Part shown: positions 1-8,116 of the stretch, piece by piece | Layout: each line of letters starts with the position of its first letter | How positions within the stretch are numbered: the stretch's first letter is position 1 | Assembly (NCBI GenBank): GCA_903925515.1 | Contig: CAIYFP010000413.1 | Span: 1-15,664 of the forward strand | DNA length: 15,664 bases | Source: an uncultured Verrucomicrobiota bacterium | GTDB taxonomy: Bacteria; Verrucomicrobiota; Verrucomicrobiia; Limisphaerales; UBA9464 | Direction of reading: 5' to 3' | Notes under the pieces: generated by a model | Database searches by the model: none | What the model was told of the DNA's origin: nothing | The model's input: only the letters and a program-made list of their open reading frames with translations | Made by a program: the position numbers and the translations under genes

Positions 1-734
1 GTCAAACGCGGCCATGTTCACTCCGCCCGGCAGCTTCTCGCCCGGCGCCATCTTCCGGGGCGCGGCCTTCCCGATCGGGCCGGACCCGTGGCGGCTGATC
101 ATGAACCGCCCCATGCCGCCGCCGACGCCGTCGCCCTCGTAAAGGTTTCGGGCCGGGACGTCGTTGGCCTCCGGCCATGAATCGACCCACATGCCGTCGC
201 CGAACACGAAGCTCAGGCTGGGCGTCTCGACGGAGGACTCCTTGATGAAGGCCTTGGCCGGCTCGACGGGCGGCGCGGAGTAGAACCATGAATTGAAGCA
301 ATACGCCCCTTGGTAGCCGCGCACGCCGTTCGTGCGCCAGATCCATGTCTCGTCGGCGGTGCCGTAGTCCGGGTTGGCCGGGTTGCGCGAGATACGCTTG
401 GCGGGCTCCGGCGCGGTGGGGCAATAGCGGATGAAGTGAGCCTTCCCTTGGTAGGCCATGAGCGTGTTCATCCACAGGCTTGCCGAGCCGTTGTAGGGAA
501 GCATCACGCCGCGGAAGTCGTCGATGTAGAGGGTGTGGGCGAGGCCCATTTGCTTGAGGTTGGACAGGCACTTGATCTGGTTGGCCTTCGCCTTCGCCTG
601 CCCAACGCCGGCAACAGCATCCCGGCGAGGATCGCGATGATCGCAATCACCACCAGCAACTCAATCAACGTGAAGGCCCGGCTGGCCCGCCATGCTTCCC
701 ATCGGCCCCATGTCCGCCCCGTGCGCTCGCTCAT
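1..734 (-). pseudogene. Type II secretion/type IV pilus-like pseudopilin (DUF1559-like), frameshifted and cut by the window edge
   Basis: Exported pilin-like protein of the kind verrucomicrobia and planctomycetes carry in many copies; individual roles are unknown. The start at 734 is chosen because GGAAGGA lies just upstream and it gives a short basic leader, then A20/F21 as the prepilin peptidase site, FTLIELLVVIAIIAIL as the helix, with Glu at mature position 5. After LLPAL (about position 603) the family sequence continues only in another frame: QAKAKANQIKCLSNLKQMG, then YIDDFRGVMLPYNGS, RYCPTAPEPAKRIS, FVFGDGMWVDSWPEAND and the C-terminal RFMISRHG / GGVNMAAFD region typical of the family. 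That second frame is open to position 1. One base appears to be missing near 600-603 (a CCC run on the plus strand). This is either a sequencing/assembly error or a real pseudogene. The C-terminus lies outside the window. Confidence 0.85.
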
Positions 735-808
735 GCCCGAATCCTTCCCCCCGCCGAAGGCCGCCGGGAAGGCGAAACGTCGGCCGCGCGGCGGATGTGG
801 ATCCCGGT

Positions 809-2254
809 TCAACCCGGAGCGTCCCGGCCGTCCCGGCGCCGCGCAATCCATGCCAACACCCCGAGACACCCCGCAAACACGAGCGCGTTCGGCGTTCGTG
901 CCGTCCATGTCGCCCATGGCCATGGAAACCCGAAGAACGCGAAGTTGAGCCCAAAGTACAGGCTGGCCACGAACAACAATCCCGTCCCCAGCCATGACCC
1001 CGCGCGTGCCCCGGGTGCCTCGGCCTTGTGACGAAGCCATTCGCCCATGCCCGCCGACGCCACCAACGGGAGCGCCAGCAACACCAGCGCCCCGGCCGCC
1101 GGCCCCATCATCCCGCCTTCGACGACCATGTTCCTGAACGTCTTGCCCGCGACGGGAACCAAGATCACCGGGAACATGACCCACCATGCCCATCGTCTCC
1201 CGCCTGCCACGCACGCAAGGGGCAGGAACGCCAGCAGCATCCCGAAGTCATACGCCTCGGATGCCCAACGCGCGTCCGTGAACTCTTCCGCGACCATGAG
1301 CACAAGGTGCAAGGTCAACGCCGCGCCTTCCGCCCAGCCCGGGATCGCGTCCCCAACCCCCATGGATTCCCCCGGTGGCTCCGGCTTCAACGCCGCAAAA
1401 CACCCTCGCATCCGCCACAGCCCCCATCCGACCATGCCGCCCCATGTCGCCCCAAAAGTCGTTTCCATGAAGTTCCACCAGTTCGTCACCGACGCGACCC
1501 GCGCGCCAAGCCCGTCGGCGAACAACGGAAGGTTCCAGGCATGGAAGGCTTGGATGGATTGCCCGAGGGGGAACCCGATCGCGCCGCCCGCAACGCCCCA
1601 AAGTCCCAGCCTCCATGCCATCCCGTCCCGCCGGACCCAACCCGTCCATGCCATCAAGCCGGCCAACGCCAGCATCAATCCGCCCCACACTTCCCGGCGC
1701 GGCTTCAGGGCTGCGTCCGGCAACCAACGCCAGTCCGCCGAGAAATAGATGCGCGGCAAGACCCGACGGGCGGGGTCGAACGGTTCATTGAACAGCCAGA
1801 TGCCCAATGCGCACAGGCCCAGCAGCCCCGCCCATGCCATGGCAAGGTCGCGCGCCCGGTATCGAACGCCGCCAAGACCCATGCCAAGGAACGTGGCGCC
1901 AAACCCGGTCCAAATACCCCCCTTGATCGCCAGCCCCAGCATCCCCCACGCAAGCACTGGCCATCGCCCCACCTGCGTTGGGTCATGGGTCAGCCCCACC
2001 GTCTGCCCATACGTCATGGACCCTCCGATGCCCGTGGCGATGGCGCACCATGCCACGGCTCGCGCGACGACCCGCGGGTCCATCCCGGTGGCCAGCACGC
2101 GGCACACGGCCAACGCCACCAGCAACCCCGCCATCATGGCGCCCGTCTCATGGCCGTACTGGCCGCGAATGCCCCACCCCATGCCCCCGGCCGCCGCGCC
2201 GGCCAGCACCGCGTGCCATGCCATGGGCCCGCGTGACTCCTCGTTCATGGCCAT
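809..2254 (-). CDS. Polytopic integral membrane protein of unknown function
   Basis: A 481-aa, Trp- and Gly-rich protein that I cannot assign to a named family. It has roughly ten or more hydrophobic segments, for example near residues 13-30, 40-55, 64-80, 95-125, 138-155, 190-207, 215-235, 330-365, 375-410 and 430-470, so it should sit in the inner membrane. The most distinctive stretch is GMGWGIRGQYGHETGAMMAG near the N-terminus, followed by GIGGSMTYGQTVGLTHD; charged and polar residues inside hydrophobic surroundings suggest a functional site, possibly transport or an enzyme on a lipid-like substrate, but nothing decides this. Start at 2254 (M-A-M-N) or two codons later; no Shine-Dalgarno is visible. 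It lies between a heptad-repeat spacer and the pseudopilin, same strand, 74 bp before the pseudopilin start. Real coding is supported by the sustained hydrophobic pattern. Confidence is high that it is a gene, low on function. Confidence 0.85.
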   Translation of the reverse strand: MAMNEESRGPMAWHAVLAGAAAGGMGWGIRGQYGHETGAMMAGLLVALAVCRVLATGMDPRVVARAVAWCAIATGIGGSMTYGQTVGLTHDPTQVGRWPVLAWGMLGLAIKGGIWTGFGATFLGMGLGGVRYRARDLAMAWAGLLGLCALGIWLFNEPFDPARRVLPRIYFSADWRWLPDAALKPRREVWGGLMLALAGLMAWTGWVRRDGMAWRLGLWGVAGGAIGFPLGQSIQAFHAWNLPLFADGLGARVASVTNWWNFMETTFGATWGGMVGWGLWRMRGCFAALKPEPPGESMGVGDAIPGWAEGAALTLHLVLMVAEEFTDARWASEAYDFGMLLAFLPLACVAGGRRWAWWVMFPVILVPVAGKTFRNMVVEGGMMGPAAGALVLLALPLVASAGMGEWLRHKAEAPGARAGSWLGTGLLFVASLYFGLNFAFFGFPWPWATWTARTPNALVFAGCLGVLAWIARRRDGRDAPG

Positions 2255-2278
2255 GGGCGAACGATGGGACAGGGGCGG

Positions 2279-2355
2279 GGGGAGTGGCCAGCGGGGAGGG
2301 GGGAACGAGGAGCGGGAAGCGGGGGGCGGGAAGCGGAAGGCGGGTGGCGGGTGGC
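2279..2355. repeat. Degenerate heptad tandem repeat, 11 units in phase
   Basis: Reading from 2279 in steps of seven gives eleven consecutive units close to GGGnRGC, for example GGGAAGC at 2314 and 2328 and GGGTGGC at 2342 and 2349. It fills half of the gap between the membrane protein and the HAD gene. It is not coding in any sensible frame. The G-runs could form G-quadruplexes. Similar intergenic heptamer arrays (STRR) are known in cyanobacteria; a relation is not implied. Confidence 0.8.
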
Positions 2356-2385
2356 AAAGCTTCTTTGGAACACGAACCTTCGCGC

Positions 2386-2413
2386 TCCCCGATCCCCGCT
2401 CCCCGCTCCCCGC
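2386..2413. repeat. Heptamer tandem repeat TCCCCGC, 4 units, abutting the HAD stop codon
   Basis: TCCCCGA at 2386 is followed by three perfect TCCCCGC units at 2393, 2400 and 2407. The array ends exactly at 2413, one base before the reverse-strand stop codon of the HAD gene at 2414-2416. A 30-bp non-repetitive segment (2356-2385) containing AAAGCTTCTTT separates it from the G-rich heptad array. Confidence 0.8.
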
Positions 2414-3019
2414 TCACCTCCCCAACGCCGCCGGCGGGAGGCCCGTCCGCATCCGGCGCACGTCCACGGCGTCCATCCCCGCCGAGACGATCGCCTGCAT
2501 CCCGAGGTCGGTGTCCTCGAAGGCGCGGCATCGAATGGGCTCCACCCGGATGCGCGCGGCCGCTTCAAGGAAGATGTCCGGCGCCGGCTTTTGACGCGTC
2601 ACGTCCTCGTTGGTCACGACGGCGTCGAACCAGCCAAGGATCCCAAGGTGCTCGAGGATTCGCCGGATGGCATGGCGCGACCCGCCGGACGCAACCGCCA
2701 TGGGCATGCGCCCGCGATGTTCCCTTGCGATGGACACCACCTCCTCCACCGGCCCGACCTCCGGGAGGTATTGGAAGTACAACTCCTCCTTCTCGTGCGC
2801 GAGGACCAGCGGGTCGATGTCCGGGCGGCCCTGCTCGGCCGCCAACATGCGGAGAATGTCCCGCGTGGGCACGCCGCCCAGCGCGTAGAAGCGCGTCTCC
2901 GGAAACTCCAGCCGATGGCGTCGCGCCAGCTCGGACCATGCGCGCCAATGAAGCGGCATCGTGTCGGCCAAGGTTCCGTCGCAGTCGAAGACAAGTCCGG
3001 CGGGGATGAAGTCGGGCAT
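2414..3019 (-). CDS. HAD superfamily phosphatase, beta-phosphoglucomutase-like subfamily
   Basis: A cytoplasmic Mg-dependent phosphatase or phosphomutase acting on a small phosphorylated compound, often a sugar phosphate. All four HAD motifs are present in the 201-aa protein: I, DCDGTLADT with D12 as nucleophile and D14 as acid/base; II, S111 in AVASGG; III, K144 in RQKPAPDIF; IV, E168-D169 in FEDTDLGMQA. The helical cap between residues 17 and 90 with its LHWRAW segment matches the beta-PGM/YqaB/GPH-type subfamily 1A cap, and T16 follows the acid/base Asp as usual. Length is normal for the family at 200-230 aa. The start at 3019 is the only sensible one; no Shine-Dalgarno is present and the upstream DNA is repetitive and resembles the gene's own start. 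It lies 57 bp downstream of prfA on the same strand, so possibly cotranscribed. The substrate cannot be told from sequence. Confidence 0.92.
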   Translation of the reverse strand: MPDFIPAGLVFDCDGTLADTMPLHWRAWSELARRHRLEFPETRFYALGGVPTRDILRMLAAEQGRPDIDPLVLAHEKEELYFQYLPEVGPVEEVVSIAREHRGRMPMAVASGGSRHAIRRILEHLGILGWFDAVVTNEDVTRQKPAPDIFLEAAARIRVEPIRCRAFEDTDLGMQAIVSAGMDAVDVRRMRTGLPPAALGR

Positions 3020-3066
3020 GGGGTGAATCGGGCATGGGGTGAATCGGGAATGGGGAATGGGGAATG
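3020..3066. repeat. Tandem 16-bp repeat plus GGGAATG heptamers upstream of the HAD start
   Basis: GGGTGAATCGGGCATG (3021-3036) is followed by GGGTGAATCGGGAATG (3037-3052; one difference) and two GGGAATG heptamers (3053-3066). On the minus strand the 16-mer reads as a near copy of the HAD start, ATGCCCGA followed by TC-rich sequence. It fills most of the 57-bp gap between prfA and the HAD gene. Confidence 0.8.
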
Positions 3067-3076
3067 GCGGGCGGGG

Positions 3077-4156
<1,080 letters not shown>

Positions 4157-4181
4157 GGGCGGGGCGCGTGGGATGCCTTGG

Positions 4182-4240
4182 AAAAACGAACCCGCCCGCC
4201 GGCCGTCCACGGGAGGTGGCGACCGACGGGCGGGTTTCGT
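4182..4240 (-). terminator. Rho-independent terminator of rpmE
   Basis: On the minus strand, 9 bp after the rpmE stop, ACGAAACCCGCCCGTCGG (4240-4223) pairs with CCGGCGGGCGGGTTCGT (4202-4186), with one bulge and one mismatch and a loop of about 20 nt. A run of five T follows (4186-4182). The strong GC stem with T-tract is the classical intrinsic terminator form. Confidence 0.85.
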
Positions 4241-4249
4241 GCGGCGTGG

Positions 4250-4504
4250 CTAGGCGCGCTTCTTCTTCTTGCCAGCGGCCTCCGCCAGCGCGGCCTGCGC
4301 GGCCTGCGTCTTGGCGAGACGTTGCTGGAACTTGTCCACGCGGCCTGCCGTATCGACGAACTTCTGCTGGCCGGTGTAGAACGGGTGGCACGCGTTGCAG
4401 ATGCCCACCAGCATCTGCTTGCGCGTGGAGCGGGTCTCGATCGCGTTCCCGCAGGCGCAGCGAATCTCGCACGCCTCGTACTTGGGGTGAATGTCAGCCT
4501 TCAT
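4250..4504 (-). CDS. rpmE: 50S ribosomal protein L31, zinc-binding type
   Basis: Component of the large ribosomal subunit that bridges to the small subunit head. The 84-aa protein starts MKADIHPKYE and carries the four zinc-ligand cysteines of the C+ type: C16-x-C18 and C36-x-x-C39, in RCACGN and GICNACHPFYTGQQKFVDT, then the conserved GRVDKFQQR. It extends past the usual 70 residues with an Ala-rich, KKKKR tail, a common extension type. The Zn form suggests that a C- paralogue under zinc control could exist elsewhere, but none is in this window. Start at 4504 is fixed by the conserved N-terminus. No Shine-Dalgarno is visible; instead an inverted-repeat arm ends 3 nt before the ATG. Divergent from hom; followed by a strong terminator. 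Confidence 0.96.
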   Translation of the reverse strand: MKADIHPKYEACEIRCACGNAIETRSTRKQMLVGICNACHPFYTGQQKFVDTAGRVDKFQQRLAKTQAAQAALAEAAGKKKKRA

Positions 4505-4507
4505 GTG

Positions 4508-4562
4508 CCAAAAAGAGCTGCGACGCTACCAACCTACCCCCCCGTGACAAGGCTCTTTTTGG
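4508..4562. promoter_or_regulatory. Perfect 11-bp inverted repeat in the rpmE-hom intergenic region (candidate L31 leader or operator)
   Basis: CCAAAAAGAGC at 4508-4518 and GCTCTTTTTGG at 4552-4562 are exact reverse complements, separated by 33 bp. Their A/T runs stand out in GC-rich surroundings. One arm ends 3 nt from the rpmE ATG. If transcribed, the stem would cover the rpmE initiation region; as DNA it could be a two-site operator for either divergent gene. It is not followed by a T-tract beyond the arm on either strand, so it is not a normal terminator. Confidence 0.55.
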
Positions 4563-4700
4563 GACAGGACCAAGGCCGCGTGGAGGCGCATGGGCCCGTT
4601 TTCCCGCCGCGACGACGGGACGGCCCCGTGGCCATGAGGACGGGGCGCACCCGCATTCAGGCTTCACGCGGCCGGTCGCGGGCGGGCATCCTTCGCCGCC

Positions 4701-6041
4701 ATGATGCAGCAGGTGAACCTTGGGTTGCTTGGCGGCGGGACCGTCGGCGGGGCGGTCTTCGCGGCGTTGTCCGAGCGCGCGGAACTTCTCGCGGCCCGGC
4801 TGGGCCTGCGGCTGTCCGTGGTCTCCATGGCGGTGCGCGACCCCGGCCGCGACCGCGGGTTCCACATCCCCGCGAGCGTGCTTGCCACGGACTGGAAGGC
4901 GGTGGTGCACAACCCGAACGTGCACGTGGTGGTGGAGTTGATGGGCGGCACGACGACGTCGCGCGAGGCGATCCTTGCTGCCCTCCAGCATGGCAAGCCC
5001 GTGGTCACCGCGAACAAGGCCCTCCTCTCGGCCCATGGCGAGGAACTCTTCGCCGCCGCCCGGACCCACCGGGCCAACCTCTACTACGAGGCCTCCGTCG
5101 CCGGCGGCATCCCCGTCATCAAGATCCTTCGCGAGTCGCTCGTCGGGAACCGCACCCTTGCCCTGCGCGGCATCGTCAACGGCACCTGCAACTACATCCT
5201 CACCCGCATGAAGCTTGAGGGCGCTGACTTCGCGGACGTCCTCGCCGACGCCCAACGCCTCGGGTTCGCCGAGGCGGATCCCTCCCTCGACATCGACGGC
5301 CATGACGCCGCGCACAAGACCGGCATTCTCGCGTCGATTGCCCACGGCTTCTGGGTCCGGCCCGATCAAGTCCATGTGGAGGGCATCCGTCTCGTCTCGC
5401 GCATCGACATCCAGATGGCCGAGAGGCTGGGCTACACGATCAAGCTGCTCGGCGTCGTGAAGAATGTCCCCGCGCGGGCCGGCAAGGGCCGGCACCCCAA
5501 GCCCGGCATCCTCGTTGCGGTCTATCCGGCGCTGGTCCGCAACGACCATGTTTTGGCCTCCGTCAACCACGCCTTCAACGCCGTGGCCGTCCGGGGCGAC
5601 ATGGTGGGCGAGACGCTGTTCTACGGGCGCGGCGCCGGGGGCAACCCCACGGCGAGCTCCGTGCTCAGCGACCTCGCGGACGCCGCCCTCGACCTCCGTC
5701 ATGACAGCCATGACCGCGTCCCGGCCTTCGTCCCGCATGCCCGGGGCAAGGCGCATGTCGTGCCCATGGCCGAGGCCGCCTCCCGCTACTACGTCCGCCT
5801 CACCGTCATCGATCGCCCCGGCGTGTTTGCCCGGGTCGCCTCCGTCCTCGGCGCCGCCAAGATCGGCATCTCGTCCATCTTCCAGCCCGAGGGCCACGAG
5901 GGCGAGGCCGTCCCGGTCATCCTGATGCTCCACGACGCCCCCCATGCGGTCCTCCAGAAGGCCATGGCCCGGATCGCACGCCTCCCCGCCGTGCGCGGCG
6001 TCCCCACCGTGCTCCGCGTCGAGGACACGGACGAGGGATAG
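4701..6041 (+). CDS. hom: Homoserine dehydrogenase with C-terminal ACT domain
   Basis: Reduces aspartate semialdehyde to homoserine with NAD(P)H, the branch step to threonine and methionine. The 446-aa protein has the Rossmann motif GLLGGGTVGG (residues 8-17), the conserved VTANKALLS (K106), YYEASVAGGIPVIK (129-141), GIVNGTCNYILTRM (157-170) and the catalytic segment GFAEADPSLDIDGHDAAHK ending at K206, the usual catalytic lysine, with acidic substrate-binding residues E191, D198 and D202 nearby. Residues about 363-443 (YYVRLTVIDRPGVFARVASVL) form an ACT domain, normally giving feedback inhibition by threonine. This is the monofunctional form, without aspartokinase. Start 4701 or the adjacent ATG at 4704. 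A 12-bp sequence shared with the leader of the oxidoreductase at 10271 lies 32 bp upstream. It is divergent from rpmE and convergent with the hydrolase at 6136. Confidence 0.97.
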   Translation: MMQQVNLGLLGGGTVGGAVFAALSERAELLAARLGLRLSVVSMAVRDPGRDRGFHIPASVLATDWKAVVHNPNVHVVVELMGGTTTSREAILAALQHGKPVVTANKALLSAHGEELFAAARTHRANLYYEASVAGGIPVIKILRESLVGNRTLALRGIVNGTCNYILTRMKLEGADFADVLADAQRLGFAEADPSLDIDGHDAAHKTGILASIAHGFWVRPDQVHVEGIRLVSRIDIQMAERLGYTIKLLGVVKNVPARAGKGRHPKPGILVAVYPALVRNDHVLASVNHAFNAVAVRGDMVGETLFYGRGAGGNPTASSVLSDLADAALDLRHDSHDRVPAFVPHARGKAHVVPMAEAASRYYVRLTVIDRPGVFARVASVLGAAKIGISSIFQPEGHEGEAVPVILMLHDAPHAVLQKAMARIARLPAVRGVPTVLRVEDTDEG

Positions 6042-6135
6042 GACCGCGCCCGTCCCGGGTGCCGCCCCTGCCGGAATGCCTTGATCAACGACCGTGCGGT
6101 GCGGCCTGCGACGGTCGCGCTCCCGGGGGTTCCGT

Positions 6136-8049
6136 TCACGGCTTCAACACCCGGACGACGAGCCTGGAGGCGCGCTCGCCGTTGCGGTACACCCGTTGGG
6201 TGGCCTTCTGGAAGTCCTCCTCGCGGGCGGTGTAGATGTTGACGAACTTCTGGGGGTTCCGGTCCACCAACGGGAACCAACTGCCCTGGACATGGACCAT
6301 GATGCGATGCCCGCGCCGGAACGTGTGGAGGATGTCGGGCATCTCGAACTTCACCGCGGTGGGCTTGCCGGGCTCCATCGCCTCGGGCTTCTCCATGCTG
6401 TTGCGATACCGCCCGCGCATGACGTCGCCGCGCACCAGTTGCTGGTAGCCGCCCATCACGAGGTAGGACGGGTTCGGCTGGGGATCCGGGAAGTCGCGGT
6501 CGTACACGTCGATCAGCTTGACCACCCAGTCGGAATCCGTGCCGGTGGTGGACACGTGCAGCTCGACGCCGACGGGCCCGGCGAGCGTGACGTCCTCGTC
6601 GAGGGGTTCGGTCTCATAGACGAGGACGTCGGTGCGGGACGAGGCGAAGCGTTGGTCGTGGGTGGGGTAGCCCCGCGGGTAGTCGGTGGTGACCTCCATG
6701 GTGAAGGGGACGGGCTTGGCGGGGTCGCTGACGTACTCGTCGAAGCCGGCGTCGGCGGCGCCGGGCGGTGGGGCAAAGGACAAGCCGCCGCGGGGCTGGA
6801 AATGGAGCGCGCGCTCGACGAGGCCCATGGGGGGCCATGAGTCGAACCGGCGCCACCGATGCGTGCCGGTCTCGAAGACGTGGGCCTCGGAGAGGGCCGT
6901 GTTGGTGTCGCCCTTGAGGTGCCGCCGGAAGAAGGGCAGCTCGATCTTGTCGCGGTAATGCTCCGAGGTCTTCGCCCGGAACGAGACGTCGCCGACCTTG
7001 TCGCCGTCGCCGCCGCTCCATTGGCCGTGGGTCCATGGGCCCATGACCAGCAGGTTGGTGATGCCGGGGTTGAGGCGCTCGACCCAGCGGTACGTCTCGA
7101 GCGCGCCGAAGAGGTCCTCCCCGTCGAACCAGCCGCCGACGGTCATGACGGCGCAGGACACGCCCTTGAGGTGGGGGCGGATGTTGCGGGCCTGCCACCA
7201 TGCGTCGTAGTCGGGGTGGGCAAGGAACTCCCGCCATGCGGGGACCCGTCCCTTGAAGAGCTGGTCCTCGGTGTTCCGGAGTGGCCCGAGCCGGAGGAAG
7301 AACTCGTAGCCATCACGCGAGGTGAAGTTCCAGGACTTGCCGGGCTCGTGGAGTGGGTCCTCGGGCTGGTTCTCGAAGGCCCAGAAGAAGTTGAAGTTCT
7401 GGGACAGGAAGAACGCGCCGTTGTGGTGGATGTCGTCGCCGACGAACCAGTCGGTGATGGGCGCCTGGGGTGAGGCGGCCTTGAGCGCGGGGTGGCCGTC
7501 GATCATGCCCATCGACGTGTAGAAGCCGGGGTACGAGATGCCGAACATGCCCACGCGCCCGTTGTTCCCGGGGACGTTCTTCACGAGCCAGTCGATGGTG
7601 TCCCAGGCGTCGGTGCTTTCGTCGGCGTCCCGGGGTCCCTTGCCGGGGTTGAAGGGGCGCATGTGCACGAACGTCCCCTCGGAGCCATAGCGGCCGCGCA
7701 CGTCTTGGGACACAAGGATGAAGCCGTCCTTGGCGAGCTTCTCGACGGTGCCGCCCGGGCCGGAGTAGCGGTCGGCGCCGTAGGGCTTGAGGGCGTAGGG
7801 GGTGCGGGTGAGGACGATGGGGTAGTTGGTGGAGTCGTCCTTCGGCACGTACACGCGCGTGAAGAGGCGGACGCCGTCGCGCATGGGGATGCGGTGCTCG
7901 AACTTGGTGTAGCGCTCGGCGAGCCATGCGGGGTCGGCGGCGAGCCCTGCGTGCCATCCGAGCCACAGGGCCACCGCCCATCGCAAGGCAAGGCACGCCC
8001 GGGGCAGGAGCCGTGCGACGCGCAACACGAAGAGCAAGGGAGGCTTCAT
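6136..8049 (-). CDS. Secreted CocE/NonD family hydrolase (X-Pro dipeptidyl-peptidase S15-like)
   Basis: A 637-aa alpha/beta serine hydrolase of the family that includes cocaine esterase, alpha-amino acid ester hydrolases, glutaryl acylases and X-Pro dipeptidyl peptidases; it cleaves an ester or amide of unknown identity. A signal peptide covers about residues 1-38 (basic start, hydrophobic LALRWAVALWLGWHAG, then LAAD). Seen in sequence: S15 N-terminal block IPMRDGVRLFTRVYVPKD, VSQDVRGRYGSEG (oxyanion region), nucleophile S172 in GISYPGFY, acid D309 in VGGWFDGEDLFG, and H341 in GPWTHGQW. The C-terminal jelly roll (about 430-637) has the typical RYRNSMEKPEAMEPGKPTAV and GHRIMVHVQGSWFPLVDRNP segments. 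The GGWFDGEDLFG form is closer to alpha-amino acid ester hydrolases than to bacterial cocaine esterase. Complete and intact. It lies 67 bp downstream of the sulfatase on the same strand, so the two secreted enzymes may be cotranscribed. Confidence 0.93.
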   Translation of the reverse strand: MKPPLLFVLRVARLLPRACLALRWAVALWLGWHAGLAADPAWLAERYTKFEHRIPMRDGVRLFTRVYVPKDDSTNYPIVLTRTPYALKPYGADRYSGPGGTVEKLAKDGFILVSQDVRGRYGSEGTFVHMRPFNPGKGPRDADESTDAWDTIDWLVKNVPGNNGRVGMFGISYPGFYTSMGMIDGHPALKAASPQAPITDWFVGDDIHHNGAFFLSQNFNFFWAFENQPEDPLHEPGKSWNFTSRDGYEFFLRLGPLRNTEDQLFKGRVPAWREFLAHPDYDAWWQARNIRPHLKGVSCAVMTVGGWFDGEDLFGALETYRWVERLNPGITNLLVMGPWTHGQWSGGDGDKVGDVSFRAKTSEHYRDKIELPFFRRHLKGDTNTALSEAHVFETGTHRWRRFDSWPPMGLVERALHFQPRGGLSFAPPPGAADAGFDEYVSDPAKPVPFTMEVTTDYPRGYPTHDQRFASSRTDVLVYETEPLDEDVTLAGPVGVELHVSTTGTDSDWVVKLIDVYDRDFPDPQPNPSYLVMGGYQQLVRGDVMRGRYRNSMEKPEAMEPGKPTAVKFEMPDILHTFRRGHRIMVHVQGSWFPLVDRNPQKFVNIYTAREEDFQKATQRVYRNGERASRLVVRVLKP

Positions 8050-8116
8050 CCGGCGGAGTCAATCGCCACGGGGGACCGGAGCCAAGGACGAAGGCGGCGC
8101 GCGGTCCCGGCCCGGC

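Noticed and set aside
4157..4210. Upstream start of prfA at 4210, adding 18 residues
   Set aside because: It would place the coding sequence inside the rpmE terminator, and the added residues have no counterpart in RF1; the protein from 4156 has the standard length.
6089..6117. Hairpin CGACCGT/ACGGTCG between the convergent hom and CocE-type hydrolase genes
   Set aside because: A 7-bp stem with a 15-nt loop and no T-tract on either strand is weak in 68% GC-like DNA; a bidirectional terminator is possible but not supported enough to annotate.
8072..8108. Hairpin GGGACCG/CGGTCCC between the sulfatase and the CocE-type hydrolase
   Set aside because: Seven base pairs with a 23-nt loop and no T-tract are expected by chance in such GC-rich DNA.
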